Source: Oscillospiraceae bacterium (GTDB lineage: Bacteria > Bacillota > Clostridia > Oscillospirales > Oscillospiraceae). From it: a DNA stretch of 43,889 nucleotides. The notes beneath the pieces are model-generated. The model saw only the letters and a program-made list of their open reading frames with translations, did not search any database and was not told the DNA's origin. The stretch is taken from positions 1-43,889 of the forward strand of contig JAFRIV010000022.1 in the NCBI GenBank assembly GCA_017432615.1. Reading direction: 5' to 3'. The translations under genes and the position numbers were made by a program. This document shows positions 1 to 7,678 of the stretch, piece by piece (within the stretch, counting starts at the first letter, position 1; each line of letters begins with the position of its first letter).

Positions 1-37
1 GTGGTAAATACCGCCTGTTTTGTGTTACAATACTCAT

Positions 38-99
38 GCGATTGAGGCCTTTCATTAGTTTATGGGTGTGGTAACTTTTATTCTAATGAACTCAATCGC
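38..99. terminator. Long two-part hairpin at left edge
   Basis: Two nested perfect inverted repeats are visible: GCGATTGAG (38-46) with CTCAATCGC (91-99), and TTCATTAG (51-58) with CTAATGAA (83-90). A 4-nt bulge (GCCT) lies on the left side and the loop is 59-82. The right arm is followed by TTTTGTAT, a weak U-tract, so this may be the terminator of a gene left of the window. It could also be a structured regulatory element. The 1-242 stretch holds no convincing gene. Confidence 0.45.
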
Positions 100-169
100 T
101 TTTGTATACCCTTTTGTATCACATCTATTGTAACTCTACATCTGTTGCACAATTATTTTCAGCAATTCA

Positions 170-198
170 TTGCAAAACACTTCATAATCGTGTATACT
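170..198 (+). promoter_or_regulatory. Sigma-A-type promoter for the InlB-repeat gene
   Basis: TTGCAA (170-175), a 17-nt spacer and TATACT (193-198) form a good -35/-10 pair. Transcription would start near 205, giving a leader of about 38 nt before the ATG at 243. Confidence 0.6.
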
Positions 199-242
199 AC
201 ACTCTGTATTGAAGTAAGCACCTGCAAAGGAGGGCTTTGCAC

Positions 243-1679
243 ATGAAAAAATGGTTAGCACTGGCAATCGTACTCGTGATTGTATTAAATTCAGGGGCTT
301 ATGCGTTTGCACATGTTTTAACAATTATTCAGACTACTGGTGGTACAATAGTTACGGGAGAAGCGTATACTGCTGAGGATGGCAATTCAACATTGCCATG
401 TTCGGCTATACCAGATAGTAATAACGGCTATAAATTTGATTGTTGGATTGTAGACGGAGCAGAGAGGCATGACCTTTCTTCTTCAGAAGATTTTACTGAA
501 TGGGAAGGGAGAACACTTTCAGCCAAATTTGTTAAGGATAAATCCTCAGATTCTTCTCTTGAAATTGAAGACCAGGAAAATAGTAATCAGCAAAAACAAG
601 ATAATCAAGAGACGTTGAAGATAGAACCTATAGTTCAAACAAAAGGAGAATTAAAGGGTTCACTAGAAGGAACTGAGTCAGAAGCTACCAAGGGAGAGTC
701 TGGCACTGAAGGTAATAGTGAAGGATCTGGTTCGGGAGATGAAAGCGCAAATAATTCTACTGATTTTCCTTACAGTATTCATGTTCTCGCTTCACCTTCC
801 AATGCAGGATCGGTTCTGGTTGGAGAAAAATATATAGACTCAGTAACAAAGAACAAGGTGCAACAGGCTAAGGTCTATTCTTATAGCGGCTACCACTTTA
901 CTGGTTGGTATGACAATGATCAGGGTAAAATTGTAAGTATAAAAGAAGATGAAATTTTTGATATTGATAGAGATAGAAATCTTATAGCACAATTTGAAGC
1001 AGATGGGAATACGATTATTAATCCGAAGCCAGACCCGGGTTCAGAAGGGAGCAATCCCCCTCCTAAGCCTGTAGCTTCATATTTGATAGATTATGAACCG
1101 GGTTTATATGGGAGAGAAGGCGCTGCAGCAAGAGAATGGTACACTCCAGATGCTAGAGTGGCAGGACAGCTTTTTACAAGACCGGGTTACACTCAGACAG
1201 GTTGGTCGGTAGTTGATGGTGGTGTCAAGAGATATGATTTAAATTCAAAGATCGTTTTGATCTCTGAAATAACAACTCTCTATCCGTATTGGGAATATGT
1301 CTCCAATCCGCTGTATCTAACGGTGAGAATGTCGGGAAATGGGAGTGTTTATCTCGGCGGAAGCAGAGTCTATGACGGCTGGGTCGGCAAGCTGGAGCCA
1401 GGGCAGTCTTTTACCTTTACTTTTTATCCCGAGAATAATTATTATGTGTACAGCATCCTTCTGGGGGGGTGGTATCGCACCGTCCAGTACGGCAACCAGT
1501 ACACGGTCACCTACGACATGATGCAGGCGAGGAACCAGACGATGACGGTTCGCTTCTCCTCTATCTATGATTCTCCCAAGACGGGGGATGATGCCAATGT
1601 GGCGCTGTGGATCGCCCTCGGGGGGCTTTCGGCAGTGGCGCTGGGTGCGCTGCTGTTCATGAGCAAGAAGAAAAAATAA
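243..1679 (+). CDS. Wall-anchored InlB-repeat surface protein (SPKTG)
   Basis: This is a predicted secreted, sortase-anchored surface protein of 478 aa. Residues 1-23 form a signal peptide (MKKW, hydrophobic core, AYAFA). Residues about 24-100, 175-250, 285-352 and 355-440 look like InlB B-repeats or divergent InlB repeats, with recurring GYxFxGW, GYTQTGW and AxF signatures. A Ser/Glu/Gly-rich low-complexity linker lies between the first two. The C-terminus has SPKTGD (about residue 444), a hydrophobic segment and KKKK, a typical cell-wall sorting signal with Ser in place of Leu. The ATG at 243 is chosen because AAAGGAGGG (226-234) lies 8 nt upstream; a TTG at 237 would be too close. A terminator follows. 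GC content jumps within the gene near base 1320, which suggests a mosaic. The binding target cannot be told from sequence. Confidence 0.85.
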   Translation: MKKWLALAIVLVIVLNSGAYAFAHVLTIIQTTGGTIVTGEAYTAEDGNSTLPCSAIPDSNNGYKFDCWIVDGAERHDLSSSEDFTEWEGRTLSAKFVKDKSSDSSLEIEDQENSNQQKQDNQETLKIEPIVQTKGELKGSLEGTESEATKGESGTEGNSEGSGSGDESANNSTDFPYSIHVLASPSNAGSVLVGEKYIDSVTKNKVQQAKVYSYSGYHFTGWYDNDQGKIVSIKEDEIFDIDRDRNLIAQFEADGNTIINPKPDPGSEGSNPPPKPVASYLIDYEPGLYGREGAAAREWYTPDARVAGQLFTRPGYTQTGWSVVDGGVKRYDLNSKIVLISEITTLYPYWEYVSNPLYLTVRMSGNGSVYLGGSRVYDGWVGKLEPGQSFTFTFYPENNYYVYSILLGGWYRTVQYGNQYTVTYDMMQARNQTMTVRFSSIYDSPKTGDDANVALWIALGGLSAVALGALLFMSKKKK

Positions 1680-1719
1680 ACGGAAGTGCTCTCCGGATGG
1701 AGAGAAGGCAGGGATATTT

Positions 1720-1752
1720 AACGGAGGGGGAGCGGTCTCCCTCCGTTTTTTA
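1720..1752 (+). terminator. Rho-independent terminator after surface protein gene
   Basis: The stem ACGGAGGGGGA (1721-1731) pairs with TCTCCCTCCGT (1736-1746) with one mismatch across a 4-nt loop, followed by a run of seven T (1746-1752). It separates the surface-protein transcript from the next gene. Confidence 0.85.
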
Positions 1753-1766
1753 AGAGAGGACAGAAG

Positions 1767-2585
1767 ATGAACGAAAACAATGCAAACCGGTTTTTCAAGG
1801 CGCTGGTGCCCATCGTGCTGGCGCTGGTTTCGATTTTCCTGATCACGCAGGTTGCGGCTTCGCCGGAGTTCCATGCAGGGACGATCGCCTCACTGGATGC
1901 CAAGAACAAAACGGTACTGGAGCTTGCGGCTGCCTCTACCGCCACCTCGGCTGCCATAACCCTTTTGCCGGGAGATGCGGCTACGCCCATTGCCGACAAG
2001 CTAGCGGAGCTGAGTTCCTATTTCCTCATTGTGATCAGCGCCATCTATCTGGAGAAGTATCTCACCACCATCACCGGATATGCGGCGTTTATGATCCTGA
2101 TCCCGGCAGCATGCGTGCTGCTGTCGATCAACGTGTTCGCGCGCCGGCCGATACTGAAGCGCATTGCCGTCAAGCTGATGATCTTCGGCATCGCGGTCGC
2201 GCTGGTCATCCCGGCCAGTGTAAAGGTATCCGATATGATTGATGACACCTATAACGCCTCCATCCAGGCCACCATCGACAGTGCCATGGCGGTGACGCAG
2301 GAACTGGAAGCAGGGGAGGATGCCTCTTCCGGGCTGGGTATCAGCGGTGTGCTGGGCGGCGTGCGAAGCTCCATCAGCAGTGCGGCGGACAAGGTGAAAA
2401 GCGCCCTGAACAACTTTATCGAGGCGCTGGCGGTGATGATCGTCACCTCCTGCCTGATCCCGATCCTGGTGATCCTGTTTATCCTTTATCTGCTGAAGAT
2501 CCTGCTGGGCAGCGATGCGGACTGGATGCGCATGCCCCCGCCCGGACGGCCGCATGGCATGAACAGGGAGGGCCGGGAAGAATGA
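1767..2585 (+). CDS. Unknown multi-pass membrane protein
   Basis: I do not recognise this 272-aa protein with confidence. It has about five hydrophobic segments: residues 13-33, 84-103, 106-124, 134-152 and 218-245. Between the first and second lies an extracytoplasmic-looking stretch rich in Ala, Thr and Ser containing LPGDAATPIADKLAELS. Between the fourth and fifth is an amphipathic segment with several Ser and Gly residues (about 157-215). The C-terminal tail is short, charged and Pro/Gly/Arg-rich. The start at 1767 is supported by AGAGAGGA (1753-1760). The stop overlaps the next start by 4 nt (ATGA), so it is probably translationally coupled to the phosphodiester-glycosidase-like gene and may act with it at the membrane. 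Confidence 0.75.
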   Translation: MNENNANRFFKALVPIVLALVSIFLITQVAASPEFHAGTIASLDAKNKTVLELAAASTATSAAITLLPGDAATPIADKLAELSSYFLIVISAIYLEKYLTTITGYAAFMILIPAACVLLSINVFARRPILKRIAVKLMIFGIAVALVIPASVKVSDMIDDTYNASIQATIDSAMAVTQELEAGEDASSGLGISGVLGGVRSSISSAADKVKSALNNFIEALAVMIVTSCLIPILVILFILYLLKILLGSDADWMRMPPPGRPHGMNREGREE

Positions 2586-3889
2586 GGCGTCTTGCAGGGT
2601 TCATTTTATGTCTTGCGCTTTTGCTGGCAGTCCCTTTTGCCGGAGCGTCAGGCGCCGGCGTGACGGACGCCTGGGGCTATACGGATGAGGACGGAGACGG
2701 CCTGATCCTTGTGCCCGTGGGGGGGAAGACCTTTACCGGCCATCTGCTGATCGTGCTGGATCCTACCCGTGTGGCGGTGGCCTGTCGGCCGGACCGTTTT
2801 TACAGCAAAGGCTATACGGTCGCCGACTTTGCGGAGAGCTTTGGCGCGGTGGCGGCAGTGAACGGCGGCGGATTTGAAGACTTTGACGGCAACGGCGACG
2901 GCAGCACTCCGGAGACATTTGTAGTCACCAGCGGAGAGATGTATGCCGGCTGGCTTGGGGCAGGGAACGGTTTTGCGGGCCTGGATGCCGACGGCTGGCT
3001 GCAGGTCGGCCTTTCCAATTCTGTGGAAGTGACGGAAAAGAATATTGTGGAAGGCGTCGGTTACGGCCCGGTGCTGATCGCCGACGGCAAGCCCTGTGAC
3101 CCCGGGCAGAGTGCCTTCGCCTACTGGGTAGGGCTGTTGAATCCGCGCACCGTGATTGCCCAGCGGCAGGACGGAGCGATCCTCTTTCTGCTGGCGGAGG
3201 GGCGGGAACCGAACTGTCTCGGAGCCTCCTTTGCCGACTGCACCGAACTGCTTTTGAGTTTCGGGGCCATCTCCGCCTGCAATCTGGACGGGGGCAACTC
3301 CTCCCAGATGTGGCTGAAGGGGAAGTATCTCAACAACCCGGCAGGCACCTTCGGGATCCGCCCCATCCCCACCTGTTATATCGTAAAACAGTCCGGCAGC
3401 GGCGCATGGTCTGCTCCCGTGATCCCGGATGCGGAGCGCCGCGGTCTGACAAAGGAGGAACGGGAAGCGCAGACTCCGGGCGGGGAGGCGTCCGACCTGG
3501 CCGTCGATGACGGGACCCGCAGGGAGATCACTTCCCTTGCGGAAGACTTCGTAAGCCGCTATCTCACCTTTTCGGCGGATCTCGGCGGGTTGAGCTATCC
3601 CAATTATAATGCGCTGCTGAAGCTCGTGGTGCCCAACGGAGCTCTGCAGCGGCATCTGCACGGGGCTTTCGGCAGCTTCGGATACTGGTCGATCTCCTCC
3701 TGCACGCTGGACAAGTGTAATGTCGCTTCCCTGCAGAAGCTGCCCAATGCGCGCTATCAGGCAGTGGTGCACTATACCACCACGACGGTCGGCACGAAAG
3801 GCGTGCCCGCAACGGAAGAAAAAAATCTCGCCCTCACGGTCGTGCGTGAAGGCGAGCAGTTCCTGGTGGAAGATATGCTGTTTTTCTGA
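2582..3889 (+). CDS. Secreted phosphodiester glycosidase family protein
   Basis: 435 aa. A signal peptide (residues 1-23, MRRL then a Leu/Ala core ending AGASG) predicts export. Residues about 35-270 match the phosphodiester glycosidase (NAGPA/DUF2233-like) family: the NGGGF motif at about 94-98, then VVTSGEMYAG, a GYGPVLI stretch, and the strongly conserved NLDGGNSSQMW at about 234-244 ending in RPIPTCYIV. Family members remove a sugar from a phosphodiester-linked acceptor (as in human NAGPA). The bacterial substrate here is not known but is expected outside the cell. Residues about 300-435 form a separate C-terminal domain that I do not recognise. It starts with ATG overlapping the stop of the membrane protein gene. 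It is convergent with gtrA, whose end is 5 nt away. Confidence 0.85.
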   Translation: MRRLAGFILCLALLLAVPFAGASGAGVTDAWGYTDEDGDGLILVPVGGKTFTGHLLIVLDPTRVAVACRPDRFYSKGYTVADFAESFGAVAAVNGGGFEDFDGNGDGSTPETFVVTSGEMYAGWLGAGNGFAGLDADGWLQVGLSNSVEVTEKNIVEGVGYGPVLIADGKPCDPGQSAFAYWVGLLNPRTVIAQRQDGAILFLLAEGREPNCLGASFADCTELLLSFGAISACNLDGGNSSQMWLKGKYLNNPAGTFGIRPIPTCYIVKQSGSGAWSAPVIPDAERRGLTKEEREAQTPGGEASDLAVDDGTRREITSLAEDFVSRYLTFSADLGGLSYPNYNALLKLVVPNGALQRHLHGAFGSFGYWSISSCTLDKCNVASLQKLPNARYQAVVHYTTTTVGTKGVPATEEKNLALTVVREGEQFLVEDMLFF

Positions 3890-3890
3890 C

Positions 3891-3912
3891 GGGCTTACTG
3901 CTGCCCTTTTTT
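3891..3912 (+). terminator. Short terminator between convergent genes
   Basis: GGGC (3891-3894) pairs with GCCC (3903-3906), followed by six T (3907-3912). The stem is only 4 bp, so it is weak. It overlaps the 3' end of the opposing gtrA-like gene and could end the plus-strand transcript. Confidence 0.4.
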
Positions 3913-4332
3913 GAATACCAGCAGCTTGCTGAAAACGTAGTTGCCCACGATCACCGCAATGTTGGACAGGACAGTTGCCGCATAGACGTTGATGCCCAGC
4001 ACATTTCCCAGCAGCTGCATCAGAACGATATCGAGGATCCAGGTCGCGATCCTGGACGCCACAAATCCGGAGGCTTCTTTGAAGATCTCCGGGTTTTTGC
4101 TTTGAAACACCCATCTGCGGTTTACGGGATAGGCAAAAGCCACACCGGCGATCCAGCTCACGGTGCTCAGGATCAGGTTCTGCAGATTGGTCGGGTGCGG
4201 GGTGCCGGCATAGAAGAGAAAGTTCCACAGGAATTTCACACCCCAGGCCACAATGGTCGTCAGCACGCCGACGATCCCGTATACGATGATCTCCCTGTAT
4301 TTGACCAGGAGCTCTTTGATTTTATCGATCAT
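3895..4332 (-). CDS. GtrA-family membrane protein
   Basis: 145 aa with four predicted membrane helices, the size and layout of GtrA/GtcA/YngA proteins, which are thought to flip undecaprenyl-phosphate-linked sugars across the cytoplasmic membrane. Visible family features are an early YGIVGVLTTIVAW helix, an internal NRRWVF (F/Q)xS stretch after the second helix, and a C-terminal NYVFSKLLVF segment. The start codon overlaps the end of the upstream GT2 gene by 11 nt, which indicates tight co-translation with its presumed partner. It is the last gene of the minus-strand operon. Confidence 0.88.
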   Translation of the reverse strand: MIDKIKELLVKYREIIVYGIVGVLTTIVAWGVKFLWNFLFYAGTPHPTNLQNLILSTVSWIAGVAFAYPVNRRWVFQSKNPEIFKEASGFVASRIATWILDIVLMQLLGNVLGINVYAATVLSNIAVIVGNYVFSKLLVFKKGQQ

Positions 4333-5251
4333 TTCTGTTTCCTCCGCATTCTTCCGAGATGATGTACCGCGGCCGGCCTTTCAGCTCTTCATACATTTTC
4401 CCGATGTAATAGGCGATCACGCCCAGACTCAGCATGACCAGGCTTCCGGTAAACAGCAGCAGCAGGATCACCGTGGTGAAGCCTTCCGCCGCCTGCCCGC
4501 TGAGTTTCTGCACCAGCGTGATCAGAGAGAAGATCACCGCGATGGCCAACATCAGGATCCCCAGCAGGGTGATGCTGTGCAGCGGCACGGCCGAGAAGGA
4601 GGTGATGTTGGTGATGGCGTAACGGATCAGCGCCCGGGTGGACCATTTGCTTTCTCCCACGGTGCGCTCCTGTACGCGGTAAGTGACTTCCGTTTTCTTA
4701 TAACCGACCCAGTAGCTCAGCGCCCGGAAGAACACGTTGCGCTCCGGCATGGCGTTGAGCGTGTCCACTACCTTGCGGTCCAGCAGCTTGAAGTCAGACG
4801 CGGAGGACATATCCCAGCCCACCGCCCGGCTGATCAGGGCGTAGAAGCTTTTTGCGGCAAAGCGGTGTGCACCGGTCTCCTCGCCGCGGTCTTCCTTGAT
4901 GCCCTCCACCACTTCGTAGCCCTGCTCCCACAGGCGCACCATCTCCACGATCTTCTCGGGCGGGTGCTGCAGGTCGCAGTCGATGACGACGCAGCAGTCT
5001 CCCCGTGCCTTTTCAAGTCCGGCAAACATGGCCGCTTCCTTGCCGAAGTTTCGGCTGAAGTGGATGCCGCGCACGTTGTCGTCACGCGCGGATGCCGCCT
5101 GTATCTCCTGCCAGGTGGCGTCGGTCGAGCCGTCGTCTATGAACAGCAGTTCGTAAGGGATCGCTTCCCTTTGCAGGATGCCGGCAATGGTCTCTGCCGT
5201 CTGCCGGATCATTTTTTCTTCCCTGAAGGCAGGGATGATCACTGAAATCAT
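4322..5251 (-). CDS. GT2 glycosyltransferase, GtrB/CsbB-like
   Basis: 309 aa. The N-terminal GT-A catalytic domain (about 1-225) shows the GT2 signatures: SVIIPAFREE at the start, DDGSTDATW (residues 40-48) and the DCDLQHPPE metal/nucleotide-sugar site (about 92-100). Two C-terminal hydrophobic hairpins (about 230-255 and 262-290) anchor it in the membrane. This is the layout of GtrB, CsbB and dolichol-phosphate-mannose-synthase-like enzymes, which transfer a sugar from UDP or GDP to undecaprenyl phosphate on the cytoplasmic face. It sits between a GT-C gene (5-nt gap) and gtrA (11-nt overlap), so it is the donor-making step of a three-component glycosylation set. The sugar cannot be predicted. 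Confidence 0.9.
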   Translation of the reverse strand: MISVIIPAFREEKMIRQTAETIAGILQREAIPYELLFIDDGSTDATWQEIQAASARDDNVRGIHFSRNFGKEAAMFAGLEKARGDCCVVIDCDLQHPPEKIVEMVRLWEQGYEVVEGIKEDRGEETGAHRFAAKSFYALISRAVGWDMSSASDFKLLDRKVVDTLNAMPERNVFFRALSYWVGYKKTEVTYRVQERTVGESKWSTRALIRYAITNITSFSAVPLHSITLLGILMLAIAVIFSLITLVQKLSGQAAEGFTTVILLLLFTGSLVMLSLGVIAYYIGKMYEELKGRPRYIISEECGGNRNDR

Positions 5252-5256
5252 AGCTG

Positions 5257-6864
5257 TTATCTCCTCACAAGATAGGTTACGCTCAGCCCGCCGAGGCCGT
5301 CGAGGTCATACCGGTAGAGCAGTTCCCGGCTCTGTACGCCGGCATCCTTTTCCAGAAGCGCCAGCATTTCTTCCTCATCGTATCCGCTGGACCAGAAGGG
5401 GCCGGTGTCGATATACACAACGACCTCCTCCGCATCTCCCAGATACTCCAGCAGTTCAGGGGAGGCGGTGCTGCCCGTGATAAAAAAGCTTTCAAACTGC
5501 CGCAGCTGCAGCAGATCCTGGGTCTCCGGGGCATAGTAGCCATCGGTCAGATAAATGCATTTGTCTCCGGTGTAGGGCGCAATGGCTTCGTCATATCGCC
5601 GCATCTCCGGGAAGAGATTGTCCGGCGGAGCCTGGCGGACACTGAAAAGGGCGGCGCACAGGCACAGTGCCGCTGCGGCGTATTCCCGTACGGCACGCCC
5701 GGGGAGATCTTCCGCAGCCCGGAAAAGCGCGGCCAGCAGCCAGCCTGCAGCCAGTGCAGGGAAGGGCCCCAGATTATAGAGATACCGGAATTCCCGTACC
5801 GGAGAGAGGATGGCGACTGCCGCAAAAGCGGGCAGCACCGGTACGAGCAGGGTCAGTACGTCGAAAGAGATCCCCTTGCCCTTCCCGCCGCGCAGCAGGC
5901 GCGGCAGAAGCAGCAGAAGCAGCACAAGCGCGCCGAACAGCACCCATTTAACGGCGGCCATCTGCTGCAGTGCCTGCAGGAAATACCGGATACGGGGGAG
6001 ATACTGGGCAGTGTTCTTTAAATTATCCGTCACGCTTGTCCCGCCCACGACCTCTCCGTTGCCGCGAAAGATCTGATGCAGGCAGGCGGGGAAAAGCACC
6101 ACCGCCAGCGCCACCCCTGCCAGGGCGGCAAGGCTGAAGCGCACGAAGGCGCGGAGATCCTTCCGGCACAGCAGCACGAGATCCACCGCCACACATAGGA
6201 AAAACGCATAAAACACGAAGTAATACTGGGTCAGAAGCCCCGACAGAAGCACGGCCGTGACGGAAACGGCTCCGCCGCGCCTGTCGGGCATGCGCAGAAA
6301 CTGCAGGCAGCGCAGGGCGAAAAGAACGGTGAGAAACGTCAGCATCATGTACATGCGGATCATCATCCCGTCGGAGATCGCGAGGCGGCTCAGACCGTAC
6401 AGCCCCGCCGCGGAAGCTGCGGCTGCAGTGTTGTCAAAGGCGAGCAGTGCCAGGCGGTAGAGCACCAGAAGTGTCAGCAGGTAGAAGCAGAGATTGATGC
6501 CCAGCCCGATCCACTTGGAGCAGCTGCCCCGAAACACCGACGAGACCAGATGGACAAGTTCATAATAGAGAGGGGGATGCACATCCCGCGTCTGGTTGTA
6601 GTAGACCGAAGCGAAGGAAAACCCGTCGTCCCGGACGGTCAGGTAATCCTCGGCCTCCGAGCGGGTGAAAAGCACATCGTGCAGATCCCCGCCTTTCACA
6701 TCGTAGAGAAAGGGGGCATAGGCACTGTTGGACAGACCGTAGGTATACACCTCGTCGACGAACAGCCCCGTCTTGCGCATGCCGAACAGACAGAAAACGC
6801 CTGCGCACAGCACGAGCACCAGTGCAAGAGCTCCGTATTTTTTTAGAAAAGAGCGATCATTCAT
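5257..6864 (-). CDS. GT-C membrane glycosyltransferase (GT39/ArnT-like)
   Basis: 535 aa with about ten membrane helices over residues 10-420 and a C-terminal non-membrane domain (about 425-535). Soon after the first helix is FVDEVYTYG, the acidic D-E motif in the first outer loop typical of GT-C enzymes that use polyprenyl-phosphate sugars. It would transfer the lipid-linked sugar made by the GT2 protein and flipped by GtrA onto an outer acceptor such as a wall polymer, lipid or protein; the acceptor is not known. The start overlaps the lgt stop by 8 nt. The DNA is very GC rich here (42 of 60 bases on line 6061-6120). It could also be called a YfhO-like or DUF-type integral membrane protein; family placement is moderate. 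Confidence 0.8.
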   Translation of the reverse strand: MNDRSFLKKYGALALVLVLCAGVFCLFGMRKTGLFVDEVYTYGLSNSAYAPFLYDVKGGDLHDVLFTRSEAEDYLTVRDDGFSFASVYYNQTRDVHPPLYYELVHLVSSVFRGSCSKWIGLGINLCFYLLTLLVLYRLALLAFDNTAAAASAAGLYGLSRLAISDGMMIRMYMMLTFLTVLFALRCLQFLRMPDRRGGAVSVTAVLLSGLLTQYYFVFYAFFLCVAVDLVLLCRKDLRAFVRFSLAALAGVALAVVLFPACLHQIFRGNGEVVGGTSVTDNLKNTAQYLPRIRYFLQALQQMAAVKWVLFGALVLLLLLLPRLLRGGKGKGISFDVLTLLVPVLPAFAAVAILSPVREFRYLYNLGPFPALAAGWLLAALFRAAEDLPGRAVREYAAAALCLCAALFSVRQAPPDNLFPEMRRYDEAIAPYTGDKCIYLTDGYYAPETQDLLQLRQFESFFITGSTASPELLEYLGDAEEVVVYIDTGPFWSSGYDEEEMLALLEKDAGVQSRELLYRYDLDGLGGLSVTYLVRR

Positions 6865-7678
6865 GTCTTTTTCGAATCAAAACCAGCGCCCCGAAAACGG
6901 CCAGCAGCGCCGAGAGCACCTGCGAGACGCGCACCCCCGTGCCCGGCAGCAGCAGGCTGTCGGTCCGCAGCCCTTCAATGAAAAACCGTCCCGTACCGTA
7001 CCAGAGAAAGTACAGCGCCGTAAACTGCCCGTTATACCGGCGCTTTCCGCGGCGCAGAAGCGTGCCGAGCAGCAGAAATCCCGCTGCATTCCATATACTT
7101 TCATAGAGAAATGTGGGATGAACGAACACCGTCTCCCCGGTGACGGCAGTTAGCCCCATGCGGCAAAAGATGTCCGTCTCCCGCCCGAAGGCTTCCCGGT
7201 TGAAAAAATTGCCCCAGCGCCCGACGGCCTGCCCCAGCAGCACCGCGGGGGCAAGGAGATCCAGCATGGCAAGCGGGGGGATCTGCTTTCTGCGGCAGAC
7301 CAGCAGGACTGCGGCGATCCCCGCCAGGACGCCGCCGTAAACGGCCAGGCCGCCTTCCCACACCGCGAAGATCTCCGACGGGCGGGCGCGGTAATAGTCC
7401 AGCCGGAACAGCACATAGTAAAGCCTGGCCCCGAGGATGGCGGCAGGCAGCATCCACAAAAACACGTCGTACACCCGGTCGCTCTCTATCCCGAAGGCGG
7501 GGGCGTGCCGGGCACACCACAGAATGCCCAGGGCAAAGGCGAGGGCGATCACGATCCCGTACAGATACACCGTGCGGCCCAGCAGGGTCACGGAGGCGGG
7601 CGGGTCCAGCACGGCACCGCCCAGCATCGGGAAGCAGATGGGGCTGTCCCGGCCGATCAGATCCGGAAGAGCCGTCAT
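6857..7678 (-). CDS. lgt: Prolipoprotein diacylglyceryl transferase
   Basis: 273 aa from the ATG at 7678. The enzyme moves a diacylglyceryl group from phosphatidylglycerol to the lipobox cysteine of exported prolipoproteins. About seven membrane helices are visible, with the Lgt signature GRWGNFFNREAFG in the middle and a C-terminal RFFIEGLRTDSL stretch, both diagnostic. The open frame extends 26 codons further upstream, but the ATG at 7678 forms an ATGA overlap with the stop of the M16 gene and begins just before the conserved region, so the shorter form is preferred. It lies in an operon with glycosyltransferases and two M16-type genes, all of which act on or near the envelope. Confidence 0.95.
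   Translation of the reverse strand: MTALPDLIGRDSPICFPMLGGAVLDPPASVTLLGRTVYLYGIVIALAFALGILWCARHAPAFGIESDRVYDVFLWMLPAAILGARLYYVLFRLDYYRARPSEIFAVWEGGLAVYGGVLAGIAAVLLVCRRKQIPPLAMLDLLAPAVLLGQAVGRWGNFFNREAFGRETDIFCRMGLTAVTGETVFVHPTFLYESIWNAAGFLLLGTLLRRGKRRYNGQFTALYFLWYGTGRFFIEGLRTDSLLLPGTGVRVSQVLSALLAVFGALVLIRKRHE

Noticed and set aside
1-30. TGTGTTACAAT near the left end as a promoter
   Set aside because: It looks like an extended -10, but no -35 fits and nothing coding follows within the expected distance.
2648-4228. Antisense open frame opposite the phosphodiester glycosidase gene
   Set aside because: His/Arg/Gln-rich translation without domain; the sense gene has clear family motifs and the frame runs through gtrA in a second frame.
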